Assembly: GCA_965226545.1 (NCBI GenBank)
Contig: OZ245364.1
Span: 2,294,001 to 2,358,000, forward strand
DNA from: JAHRAW01 sp965226545
GTDB taxonomy: Bacteria > Pseudomonadota > Gammaproteobacteria > Arenicellales > Poriferihabitantaceae
Direction of reading: 5' to 3'
Length of the DNA stretch: 64,000 nt
Part shown: positions 53,861 through 62,201 of the stretch, piece after piece
Layout of the letters: each line of letters starts with the position of its first letter
Numbering within the stretch: position 1 is the first letter of the stretch
Program-made: the position numbers and the translations under genes
Notes under the pieces: generated by a model
What the model was told of the DNA's origin: nothing
Seen by the model: only the letters and a program-made list of their open reading frames with translations
The model's database searches: none

Positions 53861-54826
53861 TTACTTGCCGCTCGAGCGTTTGCCGCTCGGGTTTTCGCCA
53901 AACGTTTCCTTCACCAATTCGCCGATGCCGCCGAGCGAACCGAGCACATTGGTCGCTTCCAGCGGCAAGAACACAACCTTTTGATTGTCGGCCGCGCCGA
54001 ACGCTTTTAATGCATCGACATATTTGGTTGCGACAAAATAATTAATCGCATTGACATCGCCGGCGGCAATCGACTCGGACACCATTCGCGTCGCCTCGGC
54101 TTCGGCTTTCGCCAATCGTTCGCGCGCTTCGGCTTCGCGATAGGCCGCTTCGCGTTCGCCTTCGGCTTCCAAAATCGCCGCTTGTTTTTTGCCTTCGGCG
54201 CGCAAAATTTCGGCTTGACGTTCGCCTTCGGATTCCAAAATGGTCGCGCGTTTGTCGCGCTCGGCTTTCATCTGCCGCGCCATCGATTCGACCAAATCGG
54301 CCGGCGGGGTGATGTCCTTGATTTCGATGCGCGTAACTTTGATGCCCCACGGCGTGGTCGCGGCATCGACCACCTTCAGCAACGCGGCGTTAATTTCATC
54401 GCGCTTGGAAAGCGATTCATCCAAATCCATCGAGCCGAGCACCGTGCGGATGTTGGTCATGGTTAAATTCAACACCGCGTTTTCCAAATGGTTAACTTCA
54501 TAACTCGCTTTGGCCGCATCCAACGCCTGATAAAACACCACGCCATCGACCTTAACCACGGCGTTGTCCTTGGTGATGACTTCCTGCGACGGCACATCCA
54601 TCACCCGCTCCATCATGTTGACCTTGTTGCCGATTTTGTCGATGAACGGGATGATGATGTGAAAGCCGGGGCGCAATGATTTAACAAATCGCCCAAACCG
54701 TTCGACCGTGCATTCATAGCCTTGACTAACCACGACGACGCCCTTGGCGACAATCAACGCGATAATCAAAACCACCGCCACGGTGAACAAGGAAAAACCC
54801 GCCAAAAATTGCGCTGCGTCAAACAT
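53861..54826 (-). CDS. SPFH/stomatin-like membrane protein (QmcA type)
   Basis: The product has 321 residues. An N-terminal membrane anchor (FSLFTVAVVLIIALIVAKGVVVV) is followed by the SPFH/band-7 domain: ECTVERFGRFVKSL, GFHIIIPFIDKIG, VDGVVFYQALDA and LDESLSKRDEINA. A long Ala/Glu/Arg coiled coil comes next (AERDKRATILESEGERQAE and AEGEREAAYREAEARER). Such proteins form large rings on the membrane and, with NfeD, control or shelter membrane proteases. The ATG at 54826 is preceded by a GGGGG run as a weak ribosome site. Confidence 0.93.
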   Translation of the reverse strand: MFDAAQFLAGFSLFTVAVVLIIALIVAKGVVVVSQGYECTVERFGRFVKSLRPGFHIIIPFIDKIGNKVNMMERVMDVPSQEVITKDNAVVKVDGVVFYQALDAAKASYEVNHLENAVLNLTMTNIRTVLGSMDLDESLSKRDEINAALLKVVDAATTPWGIKVTRIEIKDITPPADLVESMARQMKAERDKRATILESEGERQAEILRAEGKKQAAILEAEGEREAAYREAEARERLAKAEAEATRMVSESIAAGDVNAINYFVATKYVDALKAFGAADNQKVVFLPLEATNVLGSLGGIGELVKETFGENPSGKRSSGK

Positions 54827-54839
54827 GTTAACCCCCGAG

Positions 54840-55030
54840 GTTAATGATGCGATTTAATGGTCGATTAAATAGTCGAGTAAATAGAGTGAATATAAATAAT
54901 CGGGTGAATAATCGAGTAAGTAATTAAGCAAATAATGATTCGTTTACATAATGCAATGGTGCACCACGCGATTATAACGCATTGCGCGCAATGCAAATGC
55001 AATCATCGATACATTCGATATTCGACAATC
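54840..55030. repeat. AT-rich degenerate repeat between the SPFH and PGM genes
   Basis: Words of the type TCGAGTAAATA, TCGATTAAATAG and TCGGGTGAATA recur in 10-16-nt steps. ATTCGATATTCGACAATCGACAA follows near the PGM stop. No gene seen. Confidence 0.65.
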
Positions 55031-55041
55031 GACAACGCCGA

Positions 55042-56544
55042 TTAAAACGGCAACGTCAACCCGTCGCGCGCATCGGTTAAAAACCGTCGAAACCGCGATT
55101 GAATTTCATCGAGTTGCGCGCGCGTGTCGGCTTCGAATCGCATAATCATCGTCGGCGTGGTGTTGGATGCGCGAATCAATCCAAAGCCGTCGGCAAAATC
55201 GACGCGCACGCCGTCGAGCGTGCTGACCTCGGCGTCGGCGAATGCGCTTGCGGCGTTGGCGATTAATGTTTCGATGAGTTGATGCGCTTCGCCTTCGCGC
55301 ATTTCCATTCGAAGTTCGGGGGTGTTGACCGTGTCCGGCAACGCCGCAAACACTTCGCGCGGCGTGCGCGCATCCGCGCCCAGCAATGCGCACAATCGCG
55401 CCGCGGCGTACACCCCGTCATCGAACCCGCCCCAGCGGTCGGCGAAAAATAAATGCCCGCTCATCTCGCCGGCAAACACCGCATCGCCGGCTGCAAGTTC
55501 GCGCTTGATAAACGAATGCCCGGTGCGGCACATCTTGGCGCGTCCGCCGCGCGCGGCGATGGCGCGCCCGACCAAGCGCGAACATTTGACATCGAACAAC
55601 ACTTCGCCGCCGACGGATTCGCGCAGCACTTCATCGATAAACAACAACATCAATCGGTCCGCTTGAATAATCGCGCCGTCGCCCGACACCACGCCCAAGC
55701 GGTCGCCGTCGCCATCGAAGGCGATGCCAAACTCGGCGCGTTGCGCGCGCACCGCATCGATTAACGCGGCAAGATTTTTTGGCTCGCTTGGATCCGGATG
55801 ATGATTGGGAAAGTTGCCGTCGACTTCGCAAAACAATTCGATGACTTCGCAACCGAGTTCACGAAACAATCGCGGCGCAATCGCACCGGCGATGCCGTTG
55901 CCGCAATCCATCGCAATGCGCAACGGCCGCGGCAATCGAATGTCCGCGCACAACGCGCGCGCGTATTCACCCAAGCCGTCGTGTTGGCGCAATGCGCCGA
56001 GGGGGTTGTCGCTTGCGTTTGTACTTGCACTGTCACTGTTACTGTTACCGCTTTCACTTTTATTGTGACTTTTATTGTTACTTGTACCGTCACTTTTATT
56101 GTGACTTTGGTCGTGACTTTGATTACCACTTTCCCCCCGCCCGATGTCGATGACTTCGGCTTTGAGCGATTGAATCGCATCACCAAACAACGTCTCGCCG
56201 GCAATCATCATTTTCAGCCCGTTGTATTGCGGCGGGTTGTGGCTGGCGGTCACCGCGATGCCGCTACCTTTACTGCGCGCGGCGACAAAATACAACACCG
56301 GCGTCGGCGCCGCGCCGATGTCCACGACATCGCAACCGCTTTGGCGCAAGCCATGCATCAACGCGCGCTGCAGCCGTTCGCCGCTCAACCGCCCGTCGCG
56401 CGCCACCACCATTTGCGTTACGCCGCGCGCGCATGATTGACGCCCCAGCGCAAGCCCAAGTTGTTCAGCCAACGCTTCGCTTAACTCGGCGTCGACAATG
56501 CCGCGTATGTCATACGCCTTAAACATTTGATGCGGAAAGTTCAT
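55042..56544 (-). CDS. Phosphoglucomutase/phosphomannomutase (AlgC type)
   Basis: The alpha-D-phosphohexomutase family is shown by the phosphoserine loop GIAVTASHNPPQYNGLK, the metal loop FDGDGDRLGV, the sugar-ring loop GEMSGHLFF, and the phosphate-binding end RASNTTPTMIMRFE. It interconverts 1- and 6-phosphates of mannose or glucose for LPS, exopolysaccharide or alginate-like precursors. The start is the ATG at 56544 (MNFPHQMFKAYDIRG, 500 residues); a TTG 9 nt upstream is also open. A His/Asn/Ser/Lys/Asp insertion of about 40 residues (138-180) is encoded by AGTNACAATAAA triplet repeats and lies in a surface loop of domain 1. Confidence 0.93.
   Translation of the reverse strand: MNFPHQMFKAYDIRGIVDAELSEALAEQLGLALGRQSCARGVTQMVVARDGRLSGERLQRALMHGLRQSGCDVVDIGAAPTPVLYFVAARSKGSGIAVTASHNPPQYNGLKMMIAGETLFGDAIQSLKAEVIDIGRGESGNQSHDQSHNKSDGTSNNKSHNKSESGNSNSDSASTNASDNPLGALRQHDGLGEYARALCADIRLPRPLRIAMDCGNGIAGAIAPRLFRELGCEVIELFCEVDGNFPNHHPDPSEPKNLAALIDAVRAQRAEFGIAFDGDGDRLGVVSGDGAIIQADRLMLLFIDEVLRESVGGEVLFDVKCSRLVGRAIAARGGRAKMCRTGHSFIKRELAAGDAVFAGEMSGHLFFADRWGGFDDGVYAAARLCALLGADARTPREVFAALPDTVNTPELRMEMREGEAHQLIETLIANAASAFADAEVSTLDGVRVDFADGFGLIRASNTTPTMIMRFEADTRAQLDEIQSRFRRFLTDARDGLTLPF
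56004..56140 (-). repeat. In-frame AGTNAC/AATAAA repeat in the PGM gene
   Basis: Plus-strand words TTTATTGTGACTT, TTGTTACTTGTACCGTCACTT and ACTGTTACTGTTACC recur in 6-nt steps and encode SHNKSD-like residues. Confidence 0.75.
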
Positions 56545-56677
56545 CAACGGCAACTCGTAAAGGGATAATGGTTAACTGTTTACGGTTAACTTATAACAGT
56601 GACTTAAGTGACAGTGAATTAATTGTGACTTAATAAGTGACTTAAAGGGTAAGTAACTTAAAATGATTGAGCGCGCC

Positions 56678-57826
56678 TTAACCGTCGGTTGCAAAATACC
56701 GCCGCAAACCGTCCTGCAAATCGGCGGTCAATGCATCGATGGATTCCAACCCGACAAACACGCGAATCAAACACCCCGGCGAATCCCACCGCGTCGCGCT
56801 GCGCGACGATTGCGGCGTGGCTGGGGCGATTAAACTGTCGCAACCGCCCCAACTCAACCCGATGCGAAACAGTTTCATCCGGTCCAACAACGCCGCCTTG
56901 GCCGCACGACCGCGCGGCTGCAACTCGAAGGAAAACAATCCGCCGGCGCCGTCAAAATCGCGCCGCCAACTATCATGCCCGCGACACGATGCCAACGCCG
57001 GATGCAACACGCGCAACACGCCGTCTTGTTGCGCGAGATGATTCGCCAACTGCAGCGCGGCTTGCTGATGATGCGCAAGCCGCACGCGCAAAGTTTTCAG
57101 CCCGCGCAATCCGAGATAGGCGTCGTCCGGTGATGCGCAGTTGCCGAAGGCGGTGCGACAGGCGCGCACCGCATCATAATGCGCGGCGTCGGCGACGATG
57201 ACGCCGAGCATCGCATCCGAATGCCCGACAAAATATTTGGTCGCCGAGATGACCGATACATTAACGCCATAATCAAGCGGGCGATAAAAATGCGAACCCG
57301 ACCAAGTGTTGTCGATAATCGTGGTGATATTGCGCGCTTGGGCGATTTGCGCAATCGCGCGCGCATCCTGCACTTCGAAGGTCAACGAGCCGGGCGATTC
57401 CATAAAGATGCATCGCGTGTTGTCGCGCAACAATGAATCGATGCGCGCGCCAATCATCGGGTCGTAGTATTCGACCGTCACGCCGAAGCGCGTCAACACC
57501 GCATCACAAAATTTGCGCGTCGGCGCATACACCGAATCGGCGATTAACACATGGTCGCCGTGACGCACAAACGCCAGCAACGCGATTGCAATCGCGTTCA
57601 ACCCGGATGATGTCGCCAAGCCGGCGTGCGCGTTTTCCAATGCGGCGACTTTATCCTCGAATGCAAACACCGTCGGCGTGCCCATCCGCCCGTACAACAG
57701 CGCATTTTTTTGCGCGTATTCATCGCGCGACTTTTCGAATTCATCGAGCGTGGCGTGCGCCAACGTCGAGCCGCGCACCACCGGCGGGTTAAGCCAGAAT
57801 CGATTGGCGGCGGGCGGGCGGGGCAT
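56678..57826 (-). CDS. metC: PLP-dependent Cys/Met-metabolism enzyme, probable cystathionine beta-lyase
   Basis: Fold-type I trans-sulfuration enzyme of 382 residues. Lys197 in SVISATKYFVGHSDAMLG is the PLP lysine, and Asp172 in TTIIDNTWSG binds the PLP ring. YGRMGTPTVFAFEDKVAALE and TSSGLNAIAIALLAF are family motifs. The shape (NTWSG, SWGGCDSLI) fits cystathionine beta-lyase better than gamma-synthase, but the family has close relatives. Start: the ATG at 57826, because a TATAAT lies 31 nt upstream. The longer frame from a GTG at 57958 would add 44 Asp/Asn/Ser-rich residues that come from repeat DNA upstream of the promoter. Confidence 0.88.
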   Translation of the reverse strand: MPRPPAANRFWLNPPVVRGSTLAHATLDEFEKSRDEYAQKNALLYGRMGTPTVFAFEDKVAALENAHAGLATSSGLNAIAIALLAFVRHGDHVLIADSVYAPTRKFCDAVLTRFGVTVEYYDPMIGARIDSLLRDNTRCIFMESPGSLTFEVQDARAIAQIAQARNITTIIDNTWSGSHFYRPLDYGVNVSVISATKYFVGHSDAMLGVIVADAAHYDAVRACRTAFGNCASPDDAYLGLRGLKTLRVRLAHHQQAALQLANHLAQQDGVLRVLHPALASCRGHDSWRRDFDGAGGLFSFELQPRGRAAKAALLDRMKLFRIGLSWGGCDSLIAPATPQSSRSATRWDSPGCLIRVFVGLESIDALTADLQDGLRRYFATDG

Positions 57827-57856
57827 GGCAAACAAGCGGTCGGCGGCGGGCGTGGT

Positions 57857-57862
57857 ATTATA
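57857..57862 (-). promoter_or_regulatory. -10 element of the PLP-enzyme gene
   Basis: A perfect TATAAT on the minus strand. It places the transcript start near 57850 and so decides for the ATG at 57826. Confidence 0.6.
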
Positions 57863-57883
57863 CGCAATCCGTCGCTTGTCATT

Positions 57884-57960
57884 GTTACTGTTACTGTCAT
57901 TGTCGTCATCGTCACTGTCGCCGTCGACATCGTCGACATATTCATCATTCACCGTCACAC
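57884..57960. repeat. Short-word repeat in the metC/protease divergent spacer
   Basis: ATTGTTACTGTTACTGTCATTGTCGTCATCGTCACTGTCGCC-like hexamer steps. In the metC frame it reads as Asp/Asn/Ser and lies upstream of the metC -10. Confidence 0.7.
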
Positions 57961-57996
57961 ATCGCCGTCACTTATCGTCACCGTTCAGCAAGCCCA

Positions 57997-58908
57997 ATGT
58001 TCGTTCACGCCTGTCGTTTGGCATCGCAATTCACCTTGCCGGTGGTTATCTCAAGCCGCGCGCCGGACGGCGCATGCCATGCATCGATTGGCGCATGCGT
58101 GATGATAAACGGCGACGGTTGGATGTTGACCACCAAACATTTAATCGACGAGATACAACGCGGACATAAAAGCAGCGCGCAACACGGCGCCCATCGCGCC
58201 GATGTTCGTCAACTCGAACAAGACACCGTCGCCGACAAGTTGTATCGCAAAAGCAAGGTGCGCAGCGTGCAGCGTCCGTCCAAAGGCGGCGCGATTAATC
58301 ATTCGGTGTGGTGGGGGCGCGACGCCGCGCAATTGCGCGAAGTTACCGTGATGCCGTCGGCTGACCTTGCGCTCGGACGCATCGAACCGTTCGACGCCAA
58401 TTCGATTGCGCACTATCCAAAATTTAAGCGCCCCGACGACGACTACGCCCCGGGACGCAGTTTATGCAAACTCGGTTTTCCGTTTCACAACATCACGCCG
58501 CTGTTCGACGAAAAACGCAACGCCTTCATGTTACCAAAGGGCGCGGTGCCGCTGCCGTTGTTTCCAATTGAAGGAATGTTCACCCGCGTAGTCACCGCCC
58601 CGCTGCCCGGCGCCGAACCCAACCAAGCCGGCAAGTTCATCGAAACCTCAACGCCCGGCTTGGTCGGACAAAGCGGCGGACCCATCGTAGACACCGCCGG
58701 CGCCGTCTGGGCGCTGCAATCCCACACCCGCCACTACCCCCTCGGCTTCAGCCCGCCGGTGCCCAGCCAACAAAACGCCGCACAAAAATCCGCGCAACCC
58801 GCCGCGCAAAAGGAGCACCAATTTTTAAACGTCGGCATGGGCATCCACGCCGAGCATTTGCTTGCGGTGATGCAACAGCGCGAGGTTAAGTATCAGTTGG
58901 CGGATTGA
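57997..58908 (+). CDS. Trypsin-like serine protease without a signal peptide
   Basis: A chymotrypsin-fold (S1) protease of 303 residues. The triad is visible: His48 in GWMLTTKHLID, Asp123 in SADLALGRIEP and Ser226 in GLVGQSGGPIVD. The N-terminus begins directly near the first strand with no signal peptide or TM, so it is probably cytosolic. A Gln/Ala-rich linker (about 262-276) precedes a conserved-looking end, NVGMGIHAEHLLAVM. No PDZ domain is present, unlike DegP/HtrA. It is divergent from the PLP-enzyme gene. Its substrate is unknown; proteases of this kind occur in defence and stress contexts, but no such neighbours are here. Confidence 0.85.
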   Translation: MFVHACRLASQFTLPVVISSRAPDGACHASIGACVMINGDGWMLTTKHLIDEIQRGHKSSAQHGAHRADVRQLEQDTVADKLYRKSKVRSVQRPSKGGAINHSVWWGRDAAQLREVTVMPSADLALGRIEPFDANSIAHYPKFKRPDDDYAPGRSLCKLGFPFHNITPLFDEKRNAFMLPKGAVPLPLFPIEGMFTRVVTAPLPGAEPNQAGKFIETSTPGLVGQSGGPIVDTAGAVWALQSHTRHYPLGFSPPVPSQQNAAQKSAQPAAQKEHQFLNVGMGIHAEHLLAVMQQREVKYQLAD

Positions 58909-58909
58909 T

Positions 58910-59090
58910 GTTGTTTTGTAGTGTTGCTTTATAACGTTGTTTAGTAATGTTACTTTATAACGTTACTTTATAATGTTATCTTATAACATTACTTCCACTT
59001 TGCAATGTCACTTCGCAATGGGATTTTATAACCCGCGTTACCAATCATTACTTTACACCCCACCAATACAACCCAACAAAGTTCAGCCCC
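58910..59090. repeat. ACTTTATAACGTT repeat between the protease gene and lpd
   Basis: TTACTTTATAACGTTACTTTATAATGTT-like units in 12-15-nt steps lie at about 58930-59000, then CACTTNGCAATG words. No clear terminator between these convergent genes. Confidence 0.75.
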
Positions 59091-59092
59091 AT

Positions 59093-60538
59093 TCATTTAT
59101 TAACTTTATGAATCGCGCGTTTGTCGACCGCCAAGGCCGCTTCGTGAATTGCTTCGGATAAGGTCGGATGCGCGTGCATCGTGCGCGCCAAATCTTCGGC
59201 GCTGGCGCGGTATTCCATTGCCAGTACGCATTCGGCGATGAGTTCGGATGCATGCGCGCCGATGATGTGTGCGCCGAGCAGGCGGTCGGTTTTTTGGTCG
59301 GCGATGAGTTTGACCATGCCGCCGGTTTCGCCCATCGCCAATGCGCGTCCGGTGGCGGCGAAGGGAAACGCGCCGACGGCGACATCGATGGATTGCGCGG
59401 CGAGTTCGGTTTCGGTTTGCCCGACCCAGGCGATTTCCGGGGCGGTGTAAATCACCCACGGCACGCAATTGAAATCGACATGCCCGACGCGATGATTGCG
59501 CGCGGCGATTCGTTCGGCGACCGCCGCGCCTTCTTCGGAACTTTTATGCGCCAACATCGGGCCGCGCACCGCATCGCCAATCGCCCACACGGCATCGGCG
59601 CGCGTGCGGCAATGCGCATCGACCTCAATCGCGCCGCGCGCATCCAATGTCACGCCGCAATCGTCGCCCAACAATCCATCGGTCGCGGCGCGTCGACCAA
59701 CCGCGACAATGACGCGGTCGACTTCGAGCGAATGTGTTTGATTGTTTTGTCGATAGGCGATGTGCGCCGCGCGTTTGCCGCGCGCTTTGCGCACTTCGCA
59801 GGCATCGACCGTCGCGCCGAGTTTAATGTCCAGCCCTTGTCGGCTGAATTGGCGCATCGCTTCACGCGCGATTTGTGAATCGGCGGCGGACAAAAAATCA
59901 TCCTGCGCTTCGAGCAACACCACTTGCGCGCCCAATCGCCGCCAGACGCTGCCGAGTTCCAAGCCGATAACGCCGGCGCCGATAACGCCGAGTCGTTGCG
60001 GCGGTTGCGCAAAGCAAAGCGCGCCGCTCGAATCGACAATCGTTTCGCCGTCGAATGCAATGCCCGGCAATTCAATCGGCATTGACCCCGGCGCAAGAAT
60101 AATGTGCGCGCCGCGCAACGCGCGCGTTGTGCCGTCGGCGGCGACGGTATCGACGCAATTATCGGCGCGCAAGGTTGCGCGCGCGTGAATAAACTCGACC
60201 GCATTGGCTTGCAATAATTGCGCGATGCCGGTGGTTAACTTATCGACAATCGAATCTTTGCGCGCCATCATCTTGGCGATATCGATGTCGATGCCGCCGA
60301 CCGATACGCCGTGTTCGGGCAGATGCGCCAACCGCTCGACCTGCTCGGAGGAATCCAACAACGCTTTGGACGGTATGCAGCCGACATTTAAACAAACCCC
60401 GCCCAACGCCGCCCGCCCGTCGTCGCCGCTGCGCGAATCAATGCAGGCGACGCGCAAGCCCAATTGCGCACAGCGAATCGCGGCGACATAGCCGCCGGGG
60501 CCGCCGCCGATAACGATGACATCGTGGGTGGGTTGCAT
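59093..60538 (-). CDS. lpd: Dihydrolipoyl dehydrogenase (E3)
   Basis: E3 re-oxidises dihydrolipoamide of 2-oxo acid dehydrogenase complexes, passing electrons through FAD to NAD+. The product has 481 residues. FAD motif VIVIGGGPGGYVAAI; redox pair Cys49/Cys54 in GGVCLNVGCIPSKALLDSS; NAD motif LGVIGAGVIGLELGSVW; second FAD motif VWAIGDAVRGPMLAHK; and the catalytic His457-Glu462 dyad in HAHPTLSEAIHEAA. It is third in an sucA-sucB-lpd order on the minus strand, so it probably serves the 2-oxoglutarate dehydrogenase complex. Confidence 0.96.
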   Translation of the reverse strand: MQPTHDVIVIGGGPGGYVAAIRCAQLGLRVACIDSRSGDDGRAALGGVCLNVGCIPSKALLDSSEQVERLAHLPEHGVSVGGIDIDIAKMMARKDSIVDKLTTGIAQLLQANAVEFIHARATLRADNCVDTVAADGTTRALRGAHIILAPGSMPIELPGIAFDGETIVDSSGALCFAQPPQRLGVIGAGVIGLELGSVWRRLGAQVVLLEAQDDFLSAADSQIAREAMRQFSRQGLDIKLGATVDACEVRKARGKRAAHIAYRQNNQTHSLEVDRVIVAVGRRAATDGLLGDDCGVTLDARGAIEVDAHCRTRADAVWAIGDAVRGPMLAHKSSEEGAAVAERIAARNHRVGHVDFNCVPWVIYTAPEIAWVGQTETELAAQSIDVAVGAFPFAATGRALAMGETGGMVKLIADQKTDRLLGAHIIGAHASELIAECVLAMEYRASAEDLARTMHAHPTLSEAIHEAALAVDKRAIHKVNK

Positions 60539-60539
60539 G

Positions 60540-60700
60540 ATTAAAATATAAAGTGCGGTTAAAGGGTTTAAGTTAACAAGTTAATAAGTTGATAAGTTAA
60601 CGAGTCGTGTTGTGCGTTGCGAGTAAAAAGTTAACAAGTGATAAGTGACAAGTGCAAGTGCGAAGTGACAAATGCAAAGTAACCAATGCAAACCAACCGC
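60540..60700. repeat. AAGTTAACAAGT/AAGTGCAAGT repeat between lpd and sucB
   Basis: GTTTAAGTTAACAAGTTAATAAGTTGATAAGTTAAC, in steps of 8-9 nt, is followed by AAGTGATAAGTGACAAGTGCAAGTGCGAAGTGAC in 6-9-nt steps. No gene. Confidence 0.8.
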
Positions 60701-60705
60701 ATCGA

Positions 60706-62031
60706 TTAACTTTGCAACAACAACGCCGCCGGGTCTTCGAGCGTTTCCTTAATCGCCACCAAAAACCCAACCGCTTGTTGTCCATCGATGATGCGATGGT
60801 CATACGTCAACGCCAGATACATCATTGGGCGAATCACAACCGCGCCGTGTTCGGCAATCGGGCGCTCTTGGATTTTATGCATGCCCAAAATCGCGCTTTG
60901 CGGCGGATTGACAATCGGCGTCGATAACAACGAACCAAACACGCCGCCGTTGGTGATGGTGAACGTGCCGCCTTGCAATTCATCCAACCCAAGTTTGCCG
61001 TCGCGCGCGGACTCGCCGAATTGGCGGATGCGTTTTTCGATGTCGGCAAAACTGAGCGATTCGCAATCGCGCAACACCGGCACCACCAAGCCGCGCGGCG
61101 ACGACACCGCAATGCCAATATCGACATCGCGTTGATGCACGATGTCGTTGGCGTCGATGCGCGCATTGACCGTCGGATATTTTTGCAGCGCGCCAACCGC
61201 CGCCTTAACAAAAAACGACATAAACCCCAACCGCGCGCCGTGACGTTTTTCAAAATCCTCCTTGTACTTGGCGCGCAACGTCATCACCGGCTGCATATCG
61301 ACTTCATTAAACGTGGTCAACAACGCCGCCTCGTGTTGCGCCTGCACCAATCGCGCGGCGATGGTTTGACGCAAACGACTCATCGGTTCGCGCACTTCAG
61401 CCGACTCCATCGAATCGCGCGCCGGCGACGGTGACGATGCCGGCACCGACGACGGTGAAGGTGCCGGTGCCGATGCCGATGCCGCCGAAGACGCACTTGC
61501 CGCCTCTTCATCCGGCGCAACCTGATTGGCGATAAACGTCAACACATCCTCTTTGGTCACCCGCCCATTGCGCCCGCTGCCGCGAATCGCATTCACATCC
61601 AACCCATGCTCGCCAACCAACCGCCGCACCGCCGGACTCAACGGTTCATCATCCGCATCGGTTTCGCCGGACGACGGCTGAGCGATTTGCGCCGGCGTAT
61701 CGACCGACGGTTTGTCGTTCGCGTCGACGTTGACGTTGGCATTGACATTGTCGGCACCGCCAACGTTACTGTTAACGTCACCACTTTCACGCGCCACCGC
61801 ACCTTCGTTCAACTGCGCAATCCGCTGCCCGGCGGTCACCGTCGACCCGGACGGTTCAAAAATATCCGCCAACACGCCGTCAGTCGGCGCAACGACTTCG
61901 AGCACGATTTTGTCGGTCTCGACTTCGACCAAAATTTCATCGCGCCGCACCGCATCGCCGACTTGTTTTTTCCAATCCAGCAACAATGCATCGGCGACCG
62001 ACTCGGGCAATACGGGAACTTTAATATCCAT
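60706..62031 (-). CDS. sucB: Dihydrolipoamide succinyltransferase (E2 of 2-oxoglutarate dehydrogenase)
   Basis: The product has 441 residues. The lipoyl domain (1-77) has Lys41 in VEVETDKIVLEVVAP as the lipoylation site. The E1/E3-binding domain (131-168) reads LSPAVRRLVGEHGLDVNAIR. The catalytic core (212-441) ends in LTYDHRIIDGQQAVGFL with His412 and Asp416. Two flexible linkers flank the binding domain. The first (78-128) carries an Asn/Val/Asp repeat from GTTAACGTTNACG-type DNA; the second (172-208) is Ala/Ser/Pro-rich. Start: the ATG at 62031 with GAGG (62045-62042). It lies 170 nt after sucA in the same direction. Confidence 0.96.
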   Translation of the reverse strand: MDIKVPVLPESVADALLLDWKKQVGDAVRRDEILVEVETDKIVLEVVAPTDGVLADIFEPSGSTVTAGQRIAQLNEGAVARESGDVNSNVGGADNVNANVNVDANDKPSVDTPAQIAQPSSGETDADDEPLSPAVRRLVGEHGLDVNAIRGSGRNGRVTKEDVLTFIANQVAPDEEAASASSAASASAPAPSPSSVPASSPSPARDSMESAEVREPMSRLRQTIAARLVQAQHEAALLTTFNEVDMQPVMTLRAKYKEDFEKRHGARLGFMSFFVKAAVGALQKYPTVNARIDANDIVHQRDVDIGIAVSSPRGLVVPVLRDCESLSFADIEKRIRQFGESARDGKLGLDELQGGTFTITNGGVFGSLLSTPIVNPPQSAILGMHKIQERPIAEHGAVVIRPMMYLALTYDHRIIDGQQAVGFLVAIKETLEDPAALLLQS

Positions 62032-62043
62032 CGATGGGTTACC

Positions 62044-62165
62044 TCGTTGGTTGACTCATTAAGTTACAGTGAAAGTCACAGTGACAAGTGCAAGTGTAAG
62101 TGAAAGTAAAAGTAAAGCGAAAGTAACAGTAAGTAAAGTAACGGTAAGTTAGTTACAGTGACTCG
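62044..62165. repeat. AAGTGAAAGT/AGTNACAGT repeat between sucA and sucB
   Basis: AGTCACAGTGACAAGTGCAAG, then AGTGAAAGTAAAAGTAAAGCG and AGTAACAGTAAGTAAAGTAACGG-type words in 6-nt steps. It is the same repeat type as in the PGM and CysG insertions. Confidence 0.85.
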
Positions 62166-62201
62166 AAATAAATCGATTCGGCAAATCAATCATTCAACCA
62201 A

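Noticed and set aside
57827..57958. The acidic 44-residue N-terminal extension of the PLP enzyme
   Set aside because: A TATAAT lies between it and the conserved start, and its DNA is spacer repeat, so it is probably not translated.
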